Shown: positions 53,654 through 64,000 of the stretch, one piece after another
Layout of the letters: each line of letters begins with the position of its first letter
Numbering within the stretch: position 1 is the stretch's first letter
Origin: Alphaproteobacteria bacterium
Lineage (GTDB): Bacteria > Pseudomonadota > Alphaproteobacteria > CACIAM-22H2
Length of the DNA: 64,000 nucleotides
Direction of reading: 5' to 3'
Assembly (NCBI GenBank): GCA_017308135.1
Contig: JAFKFM010000006.1
Coordinates: 561,724-625,723 of the forward strand
The notes under the pieces: model-generated
Databases searched by the model: none
What the model saw: the letters and a program-made list of their open reading frames with translations, nothing else
What the model was told of the DNA's origin: nothing
Translations under genes and position numbers: made by a program

Positions 53654-56184
53654 GCCGCGTCGCGCAGCACGCGGTCGGCGGGCAGCACGAAGCGCACGCG
53701 CGTGCCCTTGCCGGTTTCGCTTTCGATTTCCAGCCGCCCGCCATGCAGTTCGACCAGACGCTTGGTGATGGCAAGGCCCAGCCCCGTGCCGCCGAAGCTC
53801 CGTCCCACGCCGTGGGCTTGGCGGAACGGCTCGATCACATGCGGCAACTCGTCTTGCGCGATGCCGATACCGGTATCGGCGACGTCGATTTCCACGCCCG
53901 TCTCGGCCATACGCCAGGCGACGTCCACGCGCCCGCCTTTGGGCGTGAACTTGATCGCGTTCGATAGGAGATTGAGCAGCACTTGGCGCAACGCGCGCCC
54001 GTCGGCGCGCAGGCGCAGCTTGTCGCCCGCCGCCTGCACGCGCACGCCCGCGTGATGCGCTTGGCCGCGCGCGATGGCGATCGCGGCGTCGATCGTCGGG
54101 CCCAGCTCGATTGGCTCCTCCTCCAGCGCGTAGCGCCCCGCTTCGATCTTCGACATGTCGAGCACGTCGCCGATCAGCTCGACCAAATGCCGTCCCGATG
54201 CCGCGATGTCGCTGGCGTATTCGATATAGCGCCGGCTGCCGACCTTGCCGAAAATCTCCTTCTCGATCATTTCGGCGAAGCCGATGATGGCGTTGAGCGG
54301 CGTGCGCAATTCGTGGCTCATATTCGCCAGGAACTGCGACTTGGCGCGGTTGGCCGCTTCGGCCGCGTCGCGCGCGTTGCGCAAGGCGGCTTCGGTTTCC
54401 ACCAATTGCGATACGTCCGTGCGGATGCCGACGATGCCCACGCCCGGCACGTGGCGCTCGGCGACCGAAATCGTGCGTCCATCGGCGATGCGCAACAGGC
54501 GCGTGCCGGTGCCGCCGTCGCGATGGCGGCGCACGCGCTCGGCGACCCAGGCTTCGGCCGTGAAGCCGGGCTCCGGCGGCTCGCCGCGCGCGAGCGACAT
54601 GCGCACGAGTTCCTCGAAGGTCCGGCCCTGGATGCGCACCGGATCGGTCTCGCCCGCGAACATCTCGACATAAGGCCGGTTGGCGACGATCAGTCGGTCG
54701 TTTTCGTCGTAGATCGCGAAGCCCTCGGGAATCGATTCGATCGCCGCGCGCATGCGCGCTTCGGCGGCACGCGTCGCCGCTTCCATTTCGCGGATCGCGG
54801 TCACGTCGGTCGCGACCGACACGAATTGCGTGACTTTGCCGTCGCCGCCGAAAATCGGAATCTTGTTGGTCAAGAAATGCCGCATCCGCCCCGACGCGTC
54901 GGGGAAATTCTCGGCATGGTCGCGGATCGCGCGGCCTGTTTCGACCAATTCGCGTTCCAGCTTTTCGACCTCGCCCGCCAAAGGCTGGGCGACGAAGTCC
55001 GACAAGCGCTTGCCGATCGTGGCGCGCGGATGCACGCCGAACACCGCCGCCTGATAGGCGTTCATCAACGTGTAGCGGCCGTCGCGATCCTTGGCGTTGA
55101 TGATCGCGGGCACGGTGTCGACGACCGTGCGCAATTGGCGGCGCGATTGGGCGAGGCGTTCGATGCCCGCCCGCCGCTCGGCATCCAGCCGCGCGTGGCG
55201 GCCCAGCTGGAACCAGACGAGGAAGGCCAGCGCCAGCGTGATCGCCGCGCCCGCGCCGACCGCGATCAGCTGGGTGCGCAAGGCGGCGCGCATCGGCGCC
55301 ATGTAATATTCCTCGGCGTAGGCGACCGAAACGACGAACGGCAGATCCGCGACGCGACGCCAGGATTGCAGCCGGGCGACGCCGTCCAGCGGCGACACCA
55401 CGCGATGCGTTTGTTCGCGCAAGCCCGTCATCAGGCCGCGATGCAAAGGCTGGCCGGCGAAAACGCGGCCGATCATCGCCGGGTTGTGCGGCTCGCGGAT
55501 CAGCAGCATGCCGTCGCCGCTCCACAATGCGATGGCGCCCCCGACGCCGACATCCAGCGTGGCGTAGTAGGCGCGGAAATATTCGGCGTCGAGGGCGGCC
55601 GCGATCACGCCGGCGAAATTGCCTTGCGCATCCTCCAGCCGGCGCGACATGACCAGCACCGGCGCGCCGGTGTCGGGATCGGCCATCGGCGGCGAAAGAT
55701 AAAGCCCCAATCCGGAACGATCGCGATGCGCCGCGAAATAGGACGCGTTGGAAACGTCGCGCGGCGCCACATCGACGGCGGTGGAATCGAGCCGCACTTG
55801 GCCGTCCGCGTCGATCCAGAAAATCGAATGGATGCCGGGCACGAAATTATGACGGTCGGCGATCATCGCCTGAAGATCGACGCCCGCGAAGGCGCCGCGC
55901 CCTTCCAGCGCTTCGGTCATCGCGGACAGGGCCGTATCGGCCGCACCGAAGCTGCGCGCGGCATGGGCTTCCAGCGTGCGGGCCAAGGCGGCGGCTTGGC
56001 GGGCGGTGGTTTCGACCGTGCGCTCGTTGGCCGATCGCGCGGCCGTCACATAGACGAAGCCGATCGCCACCCCCAGCAAAAGCACCAGCGCCAGCAGGAC
56101 CCAACGCAGCCGGATGACATCCAACGCGCGGGGCGATACGCGGGATTCAGTCCCTATATCGGTCTTGGCGGCTGATTCGACCAC
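53650..56184 (-). CDS. Membrane Cache/PAS sensor histidine kinase
   Basis: A sensor kinase of about 844 aa. Layout: membrane helix at about 22-48; periplasmic sensor (50-275) of the double-Cache type (FVPGIHSIFWIDADGQVRLDS); second helix near 280-300 (LIAVGAGAAITLALAFLVWF); two cytoplasmic PAS domains (about 325-450 and 465-590); HisKA with MSHELRTPLNAIIG (His about 624); and HATPase with NLLSNAIKFTPKGG, VADTGIGI and GTGLGLAI. No receiver domain. I chose the GTG at 56184; an ATG at 56289 would add 35 Arg-rich residues. No partner regulator is nearby. Confidence 0.88.
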   Translation of the reverse strand: MVESAAKTDIGTESRVSPRALDVIRLRWVLLALVLLLGVAIGFVYVTAARSANERTVETTARQAAALARTLEAHAARSFGAADTALSAMTEALEGRGAFAGVDLQAMIADRHNFVPGIHSIFWIDADGQVRLDSTAVDVAPRDVSNASYFAAHRDRSGLGLYLSPPMADPDTGAPVLVMSRRLEDAQGNFAGVIAAALDAEYFRAYYATLDVGVGGAIALWSGDGMLLIREPHNPAMIGRVFAGQPLHRGLMTGLREQTHRVVSPLDGVARLQSWRRVADLPFVVSVAYAEEYYMAPMRAALRTQLIAVGAGAAITLALAFLVWFQLGRHARLDAERRAGIERLAQSRRQLRTVVDTVPAIINAKDRDGRYTLMNAYQAAVFGVHPRATIGKRLSDFVAQPLAGEVEKLERELVETGRAIRDHAENFPDASGRMRHFLTNKIPIFGGDGKVTQFVSVATDVTAIREMEAATRAAEARMRAAIESIPEGFAIYDENDRLIVANRPYVEMFAGETDPVRIQGRTFEELVRMSLARGEPPEPGFTAEAWVAERVRRHRDGGTGTRLLRIADGRTISVAERHVPGVGIVGIRTDVSQLVETEAALRNARDAAEAANRAKSQFLANMSHELRTPLNAIIGFAEMIEKEIFGKVGSRRYIEYASDIAASGRHLVELIGDVLDMSKIEAGRYALEEEPIELGPTIDAAIAIARGQAHHAGVRVQAAGDKLRLRADGRALRQVLLNLLSNAIKFTPKGGRVDVAWRMAETGVEIDVADTGIGIAQDELPHVIEPFRQAHGVGRSFGGTGLGLAITKRLVELHGGRLEIESETGKGTRVRFVLPADRVLRDAA

Positions 56185-56300
56185 GTAAGGGACCCCCCGG
56201 GACCGGACCCGATGGAGGGGCGGCCGACCCCGAAACTTGCCCCGGCGAGGGTTAACAGGCTGTTGACGCGCCCGCGCAAACCCCCGCATGCGGCATGGCT

Positions 56301-56329
56301 TTCGACTTATTAAAGGTTTCGTGCTACTT
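56301..56329 (+). promoter_or_regulatory. Possible promoter of acnA
   Basis: TTCGAC (56301-56306), 17 nt, CTACTT (56324-56329). The leader of some 50 nt contains a GGGCCG-CAA-CGGCC hairpin. Weak. Confidence 0.3.
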
Positions 56330-56384
56330 CAGCGCCGTCCCGGGAGGGCCGCAACGGCCGCCCAATACCGAGGAGTAAGGCTCG

Positions 56385-59075
<2,691 letters not shown>

Positions 59076-59101
59076 GCCGGAAGGCCGAATACGGCGAATG
59101 G

Positions 59102-59136
59102 AAACCCCGGCGCGCAAGCGCCGGGGTTTTTGTTTT
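59102..59136 (+). terminator. Intrinsic terminator of acnA
   Basis: AAACCCCGGCGC (59102-59113), loop GCAA, GCGCCGGGGTTT (59118-59129), then TTGTTTT. Stem of 12 bp with a GNRA-like loop. It overlaps the very end of the convergent small gene. Confidence 0.88.
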
Positions 59137-59431
59137 AGAGCGGCAGCGAATCGTCGTCGCGCGGCGGCGGCGTATCGCGCCGCGCGGTCGGCGGGTTCAA
59201 GCGTCGGATCACGATATTGCCCTGCGCGTCGATCTCCGGTGCCGCGTATTGCGGCAGGTTGTCGACGAACAGTTTCAACGCCTGCAGCAGCTTGGCGATC
59301 CCGTCACGGGCGATCGCCTCGGGGCTATCGGCTTGCGGCGGGACGGGGGCGGGCGAGGACGACTGCGCGAAGGCCGGGACGGCGCAAAGCACGCCCAGGG
59401 CCAGCGCCAAGGGGATGGATTTGGCTTTCAT
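59135..59431 (-). CDS. Small secreted protein of unknown function
   Basis: A 98-aa exported protein. Signal peptide MKAKSIPLALALGVLCAVPAFA, cut near AFA-Q. The mature part has a Pro/Ser/Ala linker, a helix (GIAKLLQALKLFVDNLPQY) and then IDAQGNIVIRRLNPP. It ends in an Arg/Asp-rich tail. The helix plus strand pattern is known to me from other alphaproteobacterial hypotheticals but without function. Single gene, convergent with acnA. Confidence 0.78.
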   Translation of the reverse strand: MKAKSIPLALALGVLCAVPAFAQSSSPAPVPPQADSPEAIARDGIAKLLQALKLFVDNLPQYAAPEIDAQGNIVIRRLNPPTARRDTPPPRDDDSLPL

Positions 59432-59470
59432 GCCCCGAGAACGGCGCAGGCGGACGATTAATCCCGGCCG

Positions 59471-60736
59471 TCACGTAACCGCTTGGCGGCGGCGGAATTT
59501 TTCGTCGTCGAAGGCCCGGCTCTCGATCGTATCGACCAGATACGCCGCCGCGTCCCACGCATCGACGTAACGCAGGTAAAGCGGCGCGAAGCCGAAGCGC
59601 AATATATCGGGCGCGCGGAAATCGCCGGTCACGCCCTGCGCGATCAAGGCCTGCACGATCGCGTAGGCATGTTCGTGGCGGAACGAGATTTGGCTGCCGC
59701 GCGCTTCCGGATCGGCGGGCGAAACGCCTTCGAGGCCGAGCTCGCTTGCGCGCGATTGCACCAGCGTGCGGAAAATCTCGGTCAGCGCTTGCGACTTCGC
59801 GCGCAGTTCCGCCATCGGAAAACGCAGCAGCGTATCCACACCGACTTCCAACGCGGCCAGCGACAGAATCGGCGGCGTGCCGGTGGTCGCCCCCGCGATG
59901 CCGGCGGCGGGGCGATAGGCCGGCTCGAACGCGAAGGGGGCGGCGTGCCCCAGCCAGCCTTGCAGCGGCTGGCGGAAAGTCTCGTGATGGCGCTTGGCGA
60001 CATACAGGAACGCGGGCGCGCCCGGCCCGCCGTTCAAATATTTGTAGCCGCAGCCGACCGCGTAATCGGCTTTGGCGCCGGCAAGATCGACGGGCAGGGC
60101 GCCCGCCGAATGCGCGAGATCCCATATCGCAAGCGCGCCCGCCGCTTGCGCCTTGGCGGTGATCGACGCCATGTCGTGCATCGCCCCCGTTCGATAATCG
60201 ACATGGGTCAACATCACGACGGCGACATCGTCGCCGATATTCTCGACGCGATCGACCAGTTCCAAGCGATGGCCTTGGCCCAGCAGCGCGGCGAGCCCTT
60301 CGGCCATATAAAGATCGGTCGGGAAATTGCCGCGTTCCGACAGGATCGTCTTGCGGCCGGGGTTTTGCGCCAGTGCGTCGGCTAAAACTTTGAACAACGC
60401 GATCGAGGTGGAGTCGCCAACGCTCACGGTATTCGCTTCGGCGCCGATGAGCTTGGCGATCTTGTCGCCCACGCGGCGCGCCAGATCGATCCAGCCATGC
60501 TTGTTCCACGACGCGATCAGGTCGCCGCCCCATTCGTCGCGCACGACCTGTTGCAAGCGCGCGGGCGTGGCGCGCGGCAAGGCCCCCAGCGAATTGCCGT
60601 CGAGATAGATCGCCCCCGGCGGCAGGCTGAACAGATTGCGCGCGAGCGCCAGCGGATCCGCCGCATCCATCGCTTTCGCGTCGGCACGGGCTGGCAGCGA
60701 CGCGGCGAAGGGCGAGGGCCGCGCGCGCGCCGCCAT
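59471..60736 (-). CDS. kynU: Kynureninase
   Basis: PLP enzyme that cleaves kynurenine (to anthranilate and alanine) in tryptophan breakdown. It is 421 aa, with IYLDGNSLGALPR near residue 45, WDLAHSAGALPVDL, and the PLP lysine in CGYKYLNGGPG. The ATG at 60736 overlaps the htpG stop by one base; a second ATG at 60670 matches the usual N-terminus better. No tryptophan dioxygenase or kynurenine formamidase gene is in the window. Confidence 0.93.
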   Translation of the reverse strand: MAARARPSPFAASLPARADAKAMDAADPLALARNLFSLPPGAIYLDGNSLGALPRATPARLQQVVRDEWGGDLIASWNKHGWIDLARRVGDKIAKLIGAEANTVSVGDSTSIALFKVLADALAQNPGRKTILSERGNFPTDLYMAEGLAALLGQGHRLELVDRVENIGDDVAVVMLTHVDYRTGAMHDMASITAKAQAAGALAIWDLAHSAGALPVDLAGAKADYAVGCGYKYLNGGPGAPAFLYVAKRHHETFRQPLQGWLGHAAPFAFEPAYRPAAGIAGATTGTPPILSLAALEVGVDTLLRFPMAELRAKSQALTEIFRTLVQSRASELGLEGVSPADPEARGSQISFRHEHAYAIVQALIAQGVTGDFRAPDILRFGFAPLYLRYVDAWDAAAYLVDTIESRAFDDEKFRRRQAVT

Positions 60737-62607
60737 CAGATGAAGCCGTCGGCCAAAGCTTGCGATAGGCGCTTGGCGAAGGCGGCGGGATCTTCCAGCT
60801 TGTCGCCTTCGACGATCCGCGCTTGGTCGTAAAGCAGCCTCGCCGCTTCGCCCAAGCGCGCTTGCACCGCCGTATCGCCCTCGGCCTTGGTCAGGGCCGC
60901 GACCAGCGACTTGATCGTCGGATGCGCGGGATTGATCTCCAGGATGCGCTTGGCGGAAAAGCCGAGCTGCTTATGCTGGCGCAGCATCCGTTCCAGATGG
61001 ATGTCGATATCGCTGTCGTCGGCGACGAGGCAGACGGCACTCTCGGCCAAACGTTGCGACGCGCGCACGTCTTTCACCTGTTCGCCCAGCGCCAAGCGGA
61101 ACAACGCGATCAACGCGGCCGCGTCGCTCGGCGTTTCTTCCGTCTTGGCCTCGTCCTTCTTGTCGGCCTCGGGCGCGATCTTGTCGAGATCCGCACCGCC
61201 GCGCGTGACCGATTTGAACTTCTTGCCTTCGAATTCGTCGGTCTGCGCGATCCAGAACTCGTCGACCGGATCGGACAGCAGCAGCACTTCCACGCCGCGC
61301 TTCACGAAGCCTTCCAGATGTGGCGATTTGGCGACTAGCTTGGGGTCGTCGCCGGCGATGTAGTGGATCGCTTCCTGGCCCGGCTTCATGCGCGACACGT
61401 AATCGGCCAGCGACACCCAGCCGTCTTGGTGCAAGGTCGAGCGGAAGCGCGCCAAGCCCAGCACGCGCGTGCCGTTGTCCTTATCCTCGAAAATGCCTTC
61501 CTTCAGCGCTTCGCCGAAGCTCTCCCAGAACTTGGCGTAATCGGCCGCGTCCTTGGCTTTCTTTTCAAGCTCGGACAGCACGCGCGTCGTCACACCCTGG
61601 CGGATGAGGGTCAGCACCGGGTTGTTCTGCAACATCTCGCGGCTGACGTTCAGCGGCAGATCTTCCGAATCCACCACGCCGCGCAGGAAGCGCAAGTAAC
61701 GCGGCAGCAGGCCTTCGGGCGCTTCGTTGACGAACACGCGGCGCACGTAAAGCTTCACGCCGTGCTTGCGGTCGGGATGGAACAGATCGGACGTGCGCGT
61801 TTCGGGCACGTAAAGCAGCGCCGAATATTCGATTTTGCCTTCCGCACGCCAATGCATCGTCACCCAGGGTTCGTCGAAGGCGTGCGCGATGTGGCGATAG
61901 AATTCCTTGTGCTGCTCGAGCGTCACGTCGCTCTTCGCGCGCGTCCACGGCGCCGAAGCGCGGTTCAGCGTGCGCTCGCCCAGCTTGATCGGAATCGCGA
62001 TATGGTCGGAGTAGCGCTTGACGATATCCTCGAGCGTATCGGCGTCGAGGAATTCCTTCGCGTCGTCTTTGAGATGCAGCACGATTTCCGTGCCCCGCGC
62101 GTCGCGCGCGGCGGGCACGACCGTATAGCCGCTCTTGCCGTCGGATTCCCAATGCCAGGCTTCGGCGGCCCCCGCCTTGCGGGTGGTGACGCCGACTTTG
62201 TCGGCGACCATGAAGGCCGAATAGAAGCCGACGCCGAACTGGCCGATCGCGCCGACGTCTTTGCGCTTGGATTCGTCCAGCGCCTTCATGAAGGCGGCCG
62301 TGCCCGAACGCGCGATCGTGCCCAGATGCGAAATCAGATCGTCGCGATCCATCCCGATCCCGTTATCGGCGATGGTCAGCGTGCCGGCATCCTTGTCAGC
62401 CTTCAATTCGATGGCGAAATCCGTCCCGCCCTCGGCGAGTTTCTCGTCTTGCGTCGCCAGGAAACGCAGCTTGTCGCAGGCGTCGGAGGCGTTGGAAATC
62501 AGCTCGCGCAGGAAAACCTTGCGCTCGGAATAGAGCGAATGCGCGACGATCTCCAGCAGGCGGCTGACTTCGGCTTGGAATTCGTGGGTTTCGGCGGTCT
62601 GGCTCAT
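60736..62607 (-). CDS. htpG: Chaperone protein HtpG (Hsp90)
   Basis: ATP-dependent chaperone, dimeric, cytosolic. It is 623 aa, with the N-terminal GHKL ATPase: LRELISNASDACDKLRF, ADNGIGMDRDDL and GQFGVGFYSAFMV. The middle domain with catalytic Arg and a C-terminal dimerisation domain follow at usual lengths. Its start has a reasonable GGGGA site. It is coupled with kynU downstream by a one-base overlap. Confidence 0.96.
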   Translation of the reverse strand: MSQTAETHEFQAEVSRLLEIVAHSLYSERKVFLRELISNASDACDKLRFLATQDEKLAEGGTDFAIELKADKDAGTLTIADNGIGMDRDDLISHLGTIARSGTAAFMKALDESKRKDVGAIGQFGVGFYSAFMVADKVGVTTRKAGAAEAWHWESDGKSGYTVVPAARDARGTEIVLHLKDDAKEFLDADTLEDIVKRYSDHIAIPIKLGERTLNRASAPWTRAKSDVTLEQHKEFYRHIAHAFDEPWVTMHWRAEGKIEYSALLYVPETRTSDLFHPDRKHGVKLYVRRVFVNEAPEGLLPRYLRFLRGVVDSEDLPLNVSREMLQNNPVLTLIRQGVTTRVLSELEKKAKDAADYAKFWESFGEALKEGIFEDKDNGTRVLGLARFRSTLHQDGWVSLADYVSRMKPGQEAIHYIAGDDPKLVAKSPHLEGFVKRGVEVLLLSDPVDEFWIAQTDEFEGKKFKSVTRGGADLDKIAPEADKKDEAKTEETPSDAAALIALFRLALGEQVKDVRASQRLAESAVCLVADDSDIDIHLERMLRQHKQLGFSAKRILEINPAHPTIKSLVAALTKAEGDTAVQARLGEAARLLYDQARIVEGDKLEDPAAFAKRLSQALADGFI

Positions 62608-62632
62608 GGTTCGTCCCCGGATTTGCGGCCGT

Positions 62633-62660
62633 ATATAGGCGCCAATTCGGGGCCCCTCAA
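62633..62660 (-). promoter_or_regulatory. Promoter of htpG-kynU
   Basis: On the minus strand TTGAGG (62660-62655), 16 nt, CTATAT (62638-62633). The CTATAT -10 is the alphaproteobacterial form. Leader about 20 nt. No CIRCE element or RpoH-type site is plain. Confidence 0.5.
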
Positions 62661-62701
62661 GACCGCTTGAACCGGGGGCCTCGCCCGCCCAAACTCACCC
62701 T

Positions 62702-64000
62702 ATGGCGAGTCCCAAGATCACCGCGGTTCTCGGGCCCACCAATACCGGCAAGACACACCTTGCCGTAACAAGAATGCTTGGCCATTCGTCGGGCATGATC
62801 GGCTTTCCGCTGCGCCTGCTGGCGCGCGAGAATTACGAGCGCATCGTCGCCGCCAAGGGCAAGAACGCGGTCGCCTTGGTGACGGGCGAGGAACGGATCG
62901 TCCCGCCTTACGCGCGCTGGTTCGTCTGCACCGTCGAGGCGATGCCGATGGACCGCGACGTGTCGTTCCTGGCGGTCGACGAAATCCAGATGATGGCCGA
63001 CCGCGAGCGCGGCCATGTGTTCACCGACCGGCTGCTGCACGCGCGCGGGCGCGATGAGACGATGTTCATGGGGGCGTCGTCCGCCAAGCGCCTGATCCGG
63101 TCGCTGGTGCCGGAAGCCGAATTCATCGAACGGCCGCGCTTTTCGACGTTGACCTATACGGGGCCGCGCAAGATCACGCGCCTGCCGCGTCGTTCGGCCG
63201 TGGTCGCGTTCTCGGCGGCCGAAGTCTATTCGATCGCCGAACTCGTGCGCCGCCAGCGCGGCGGCTGCGCGCTGGTCTTCGGCGGCCTAAGTCCCCGCAC
63301 GCGCAACGCGCAGGTGGCGCTCTATCAATCGGGCGACGTCGATTACCTCGTCGCGACCGATGCGATCGGCATGGGCCTCAACATGGATATCGACCATGTG
63401 GCCTTCGCGCAGCTGGCGAAATTCGACGGGCGGCATATGCGCCGCCTGACGGATCCGGAGCTGGGCCAGATCGCGGGGCGTGCGGGCCGGCATATGAACG
63501 ATGGCACGTTCGGCACGACGGCGGATATGGGTGCGCTCGATCCTGACACGATCCGTGCGATCGAGGATCACACCTATCCGCGACTGGAACACGCCTATTG
63601 GCGCAATGCCAATCTCGATTTCCGCAGCCTGGACGGGCTGCTGGCGACACTCGATGCGCGCAGTTCGCGCGCCGAACTCATCCGGGTGCGCGAATCCGAC
63701 GACACCAAGGCGCTGCAAGCCTTGGCACGCGACCCGGAGGTTATCGCGAAAGCGCAAGGCCGCGTGGCACTGCTGTGGGACGTCGCGCGTATTCCCGATT
63801 TCCGCAAGGCGATGTCGGATGCGCATACGCGGCTGCAAGCGCGCATCTTCGGGCATCTGGCGGAGAAGCCCGGCCGTTTGCCGCCCGATTGGGTCGCCAA
63901 GCGCATCGCCGATCTGGACGACGCCCAAGGCGATATCGAGAAGCTGCTGGAGCGCATCGCGGGCATCCGCATTTGGACCTATGTGTCACATCGCGAAGAT
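62702..64000 (+). CDS. Suv3-like DExH RNA helicase (C-terminus outside window)
   Basis: The first 433 codons of a superfamily 2 helicase similar to mitochondrial Suv3, an RNA-degradosome helicase. Walker A is GPTNTGKTH at about residues 10-18, motif II is VDEIQMM, and LVFGGLSPRTRNAQV and TDAIGMGLNMDIDHV follow. The arginine-finger motif is QIAGRAGRHM. Such genes are standard in alphaproteobacteria. The start ATG at 62702 has no strong ribosome site. The reading frame stays open to the right edge. Confidence 0.92.
   Translation, partial: MASPKITAVLGPTNTGKTHLAVTRMLGHSSGMIGFPLRLLARENYERIVAAKGKNAVALVTGEERIVPPYARWFVCTVEAMPMDRDVSFLAVDEIQMMADRERGHVFTDRLLHARGRDETMFMGASSAKRLIRSLVPEAEFIERPRFSTLTYTGPRKITRLPRRSAVVAFSAAEVYSIAELVRRQRGGCALVFGGLSPRTRNAQVALYQSGDVDYLVATDAIGMGLNMDIDHVAFAQLAKFDGRHMRRLTDPELGQIAGRAGRHMNDGTFGTTADMGALDPDTIRAIEDHTYPRLEHAYWRNANLDFRSLDGLLATLDARSSRAELIRVRESDDTKALQALARDPEVIAKAQGRVALLWDVARIPDFRKAMSDAHTRLQARIFGHLAEKPGRLPPDWVAKRIADLDDAQGDIEKLLERIAGIRIWTYVSHRED

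Noticed and set aside
53983..56175. Plus-strand open frame of 730 codons opposite the histidine kinase
   Set aside because: Shadow of the kinase gene; HisKA and HATPase motifs are clear on the minus strand.

Overview
The window is about 64 kb of GC-rich, gene-dense chromosome, almost certainly from a free-living alphaproteobacterium. A Rhodospirillales-type genome is my best guess, from gene order and protein style rather than any search. Supporting marks are the rimP-nusA-ylxR-infB operon, a ChrR-type sigma/anti-sigma pair, an IalB-family secreted protein, a complete ccmABCDEFGHI cytochrome c maturation operon, a PaaK/LivF/LivK/LivM/LivH/LivG/acyl-CoA-ligase cluster, and a Suv3-like helicase. 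Many adjacent genes overlap by 1-4 bp. I see no IS element, prophage or CRISPR array.

Layout. 1-4.5 kb: mutS (C-terminus off the left edge) divergent from maeB, then an inverted-repeat element. 4.5-9.5 kb: aromatic amino-acid operon (chorismate mutase domain, HisC-type aminotransferase, prephenate dehydrogenase) divergent from metX-metW. 9.6-16 kb: TAXI-type TRAP transporter, a DenD-like dehydrogenase, an EamA exporter and a TPR lipoprotein. 16-21.7 kb: translation operon rimP-nusA-ylxR-infB with its own promoter, leader terminator and end terminator. 21.8-30.6 kb: a lipoprotein, ECF sigma/ChrR-like pair, IalB-like protein, rlmN, argG, a toxin-antitoxin pair, folD, yggT, tRNA-Ala(CGC), and a PAS plus membrane adenylate cyclase pair. 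30.6-37.8 kb: the ccm operon on the minus strand.

38.4-50.4 kb: a minus-strand branched-chain/aromatic acid uptake cluster (ligase-livG-livH-livM ... livK-livF-PaaK-like ligase). It is split by an arsenic-type block (arsR-arsC-aquaporin on minus; arsR-flavoprotein on plus) plus a cytochrome c. 50.6-56.2 kb: alpha/beta hydrolase, two paralogous GAF proteins flanking an unknown protein, and a Cache/PAS histidine kinase. 56.4-64 kb: acnA, a small secreted protein, htpG-kynU, and a Suv3-like helicase running off the right edge.

The most interesting points are: (i) the arsenic block inside the liv cluster, with two divergent arsR genes whose promoters place the start codon at the predicted transcription start and whose operators overlap the promoter; (ii) a recurring near-leaderless promoter design at six genes, two of which share an identical 16-mer across the -10 and ATG; (iii) the GAF-unknown-GAF-kinase module; (iv) a ChrR-like anti-sigma factor lacking one expected zinc ligand; (v) a tRNA-Ala precursor whose leader and trailer can pair; (vi) intrinsic terminators placed inside operons, in the rimP leader and between livK and livF.
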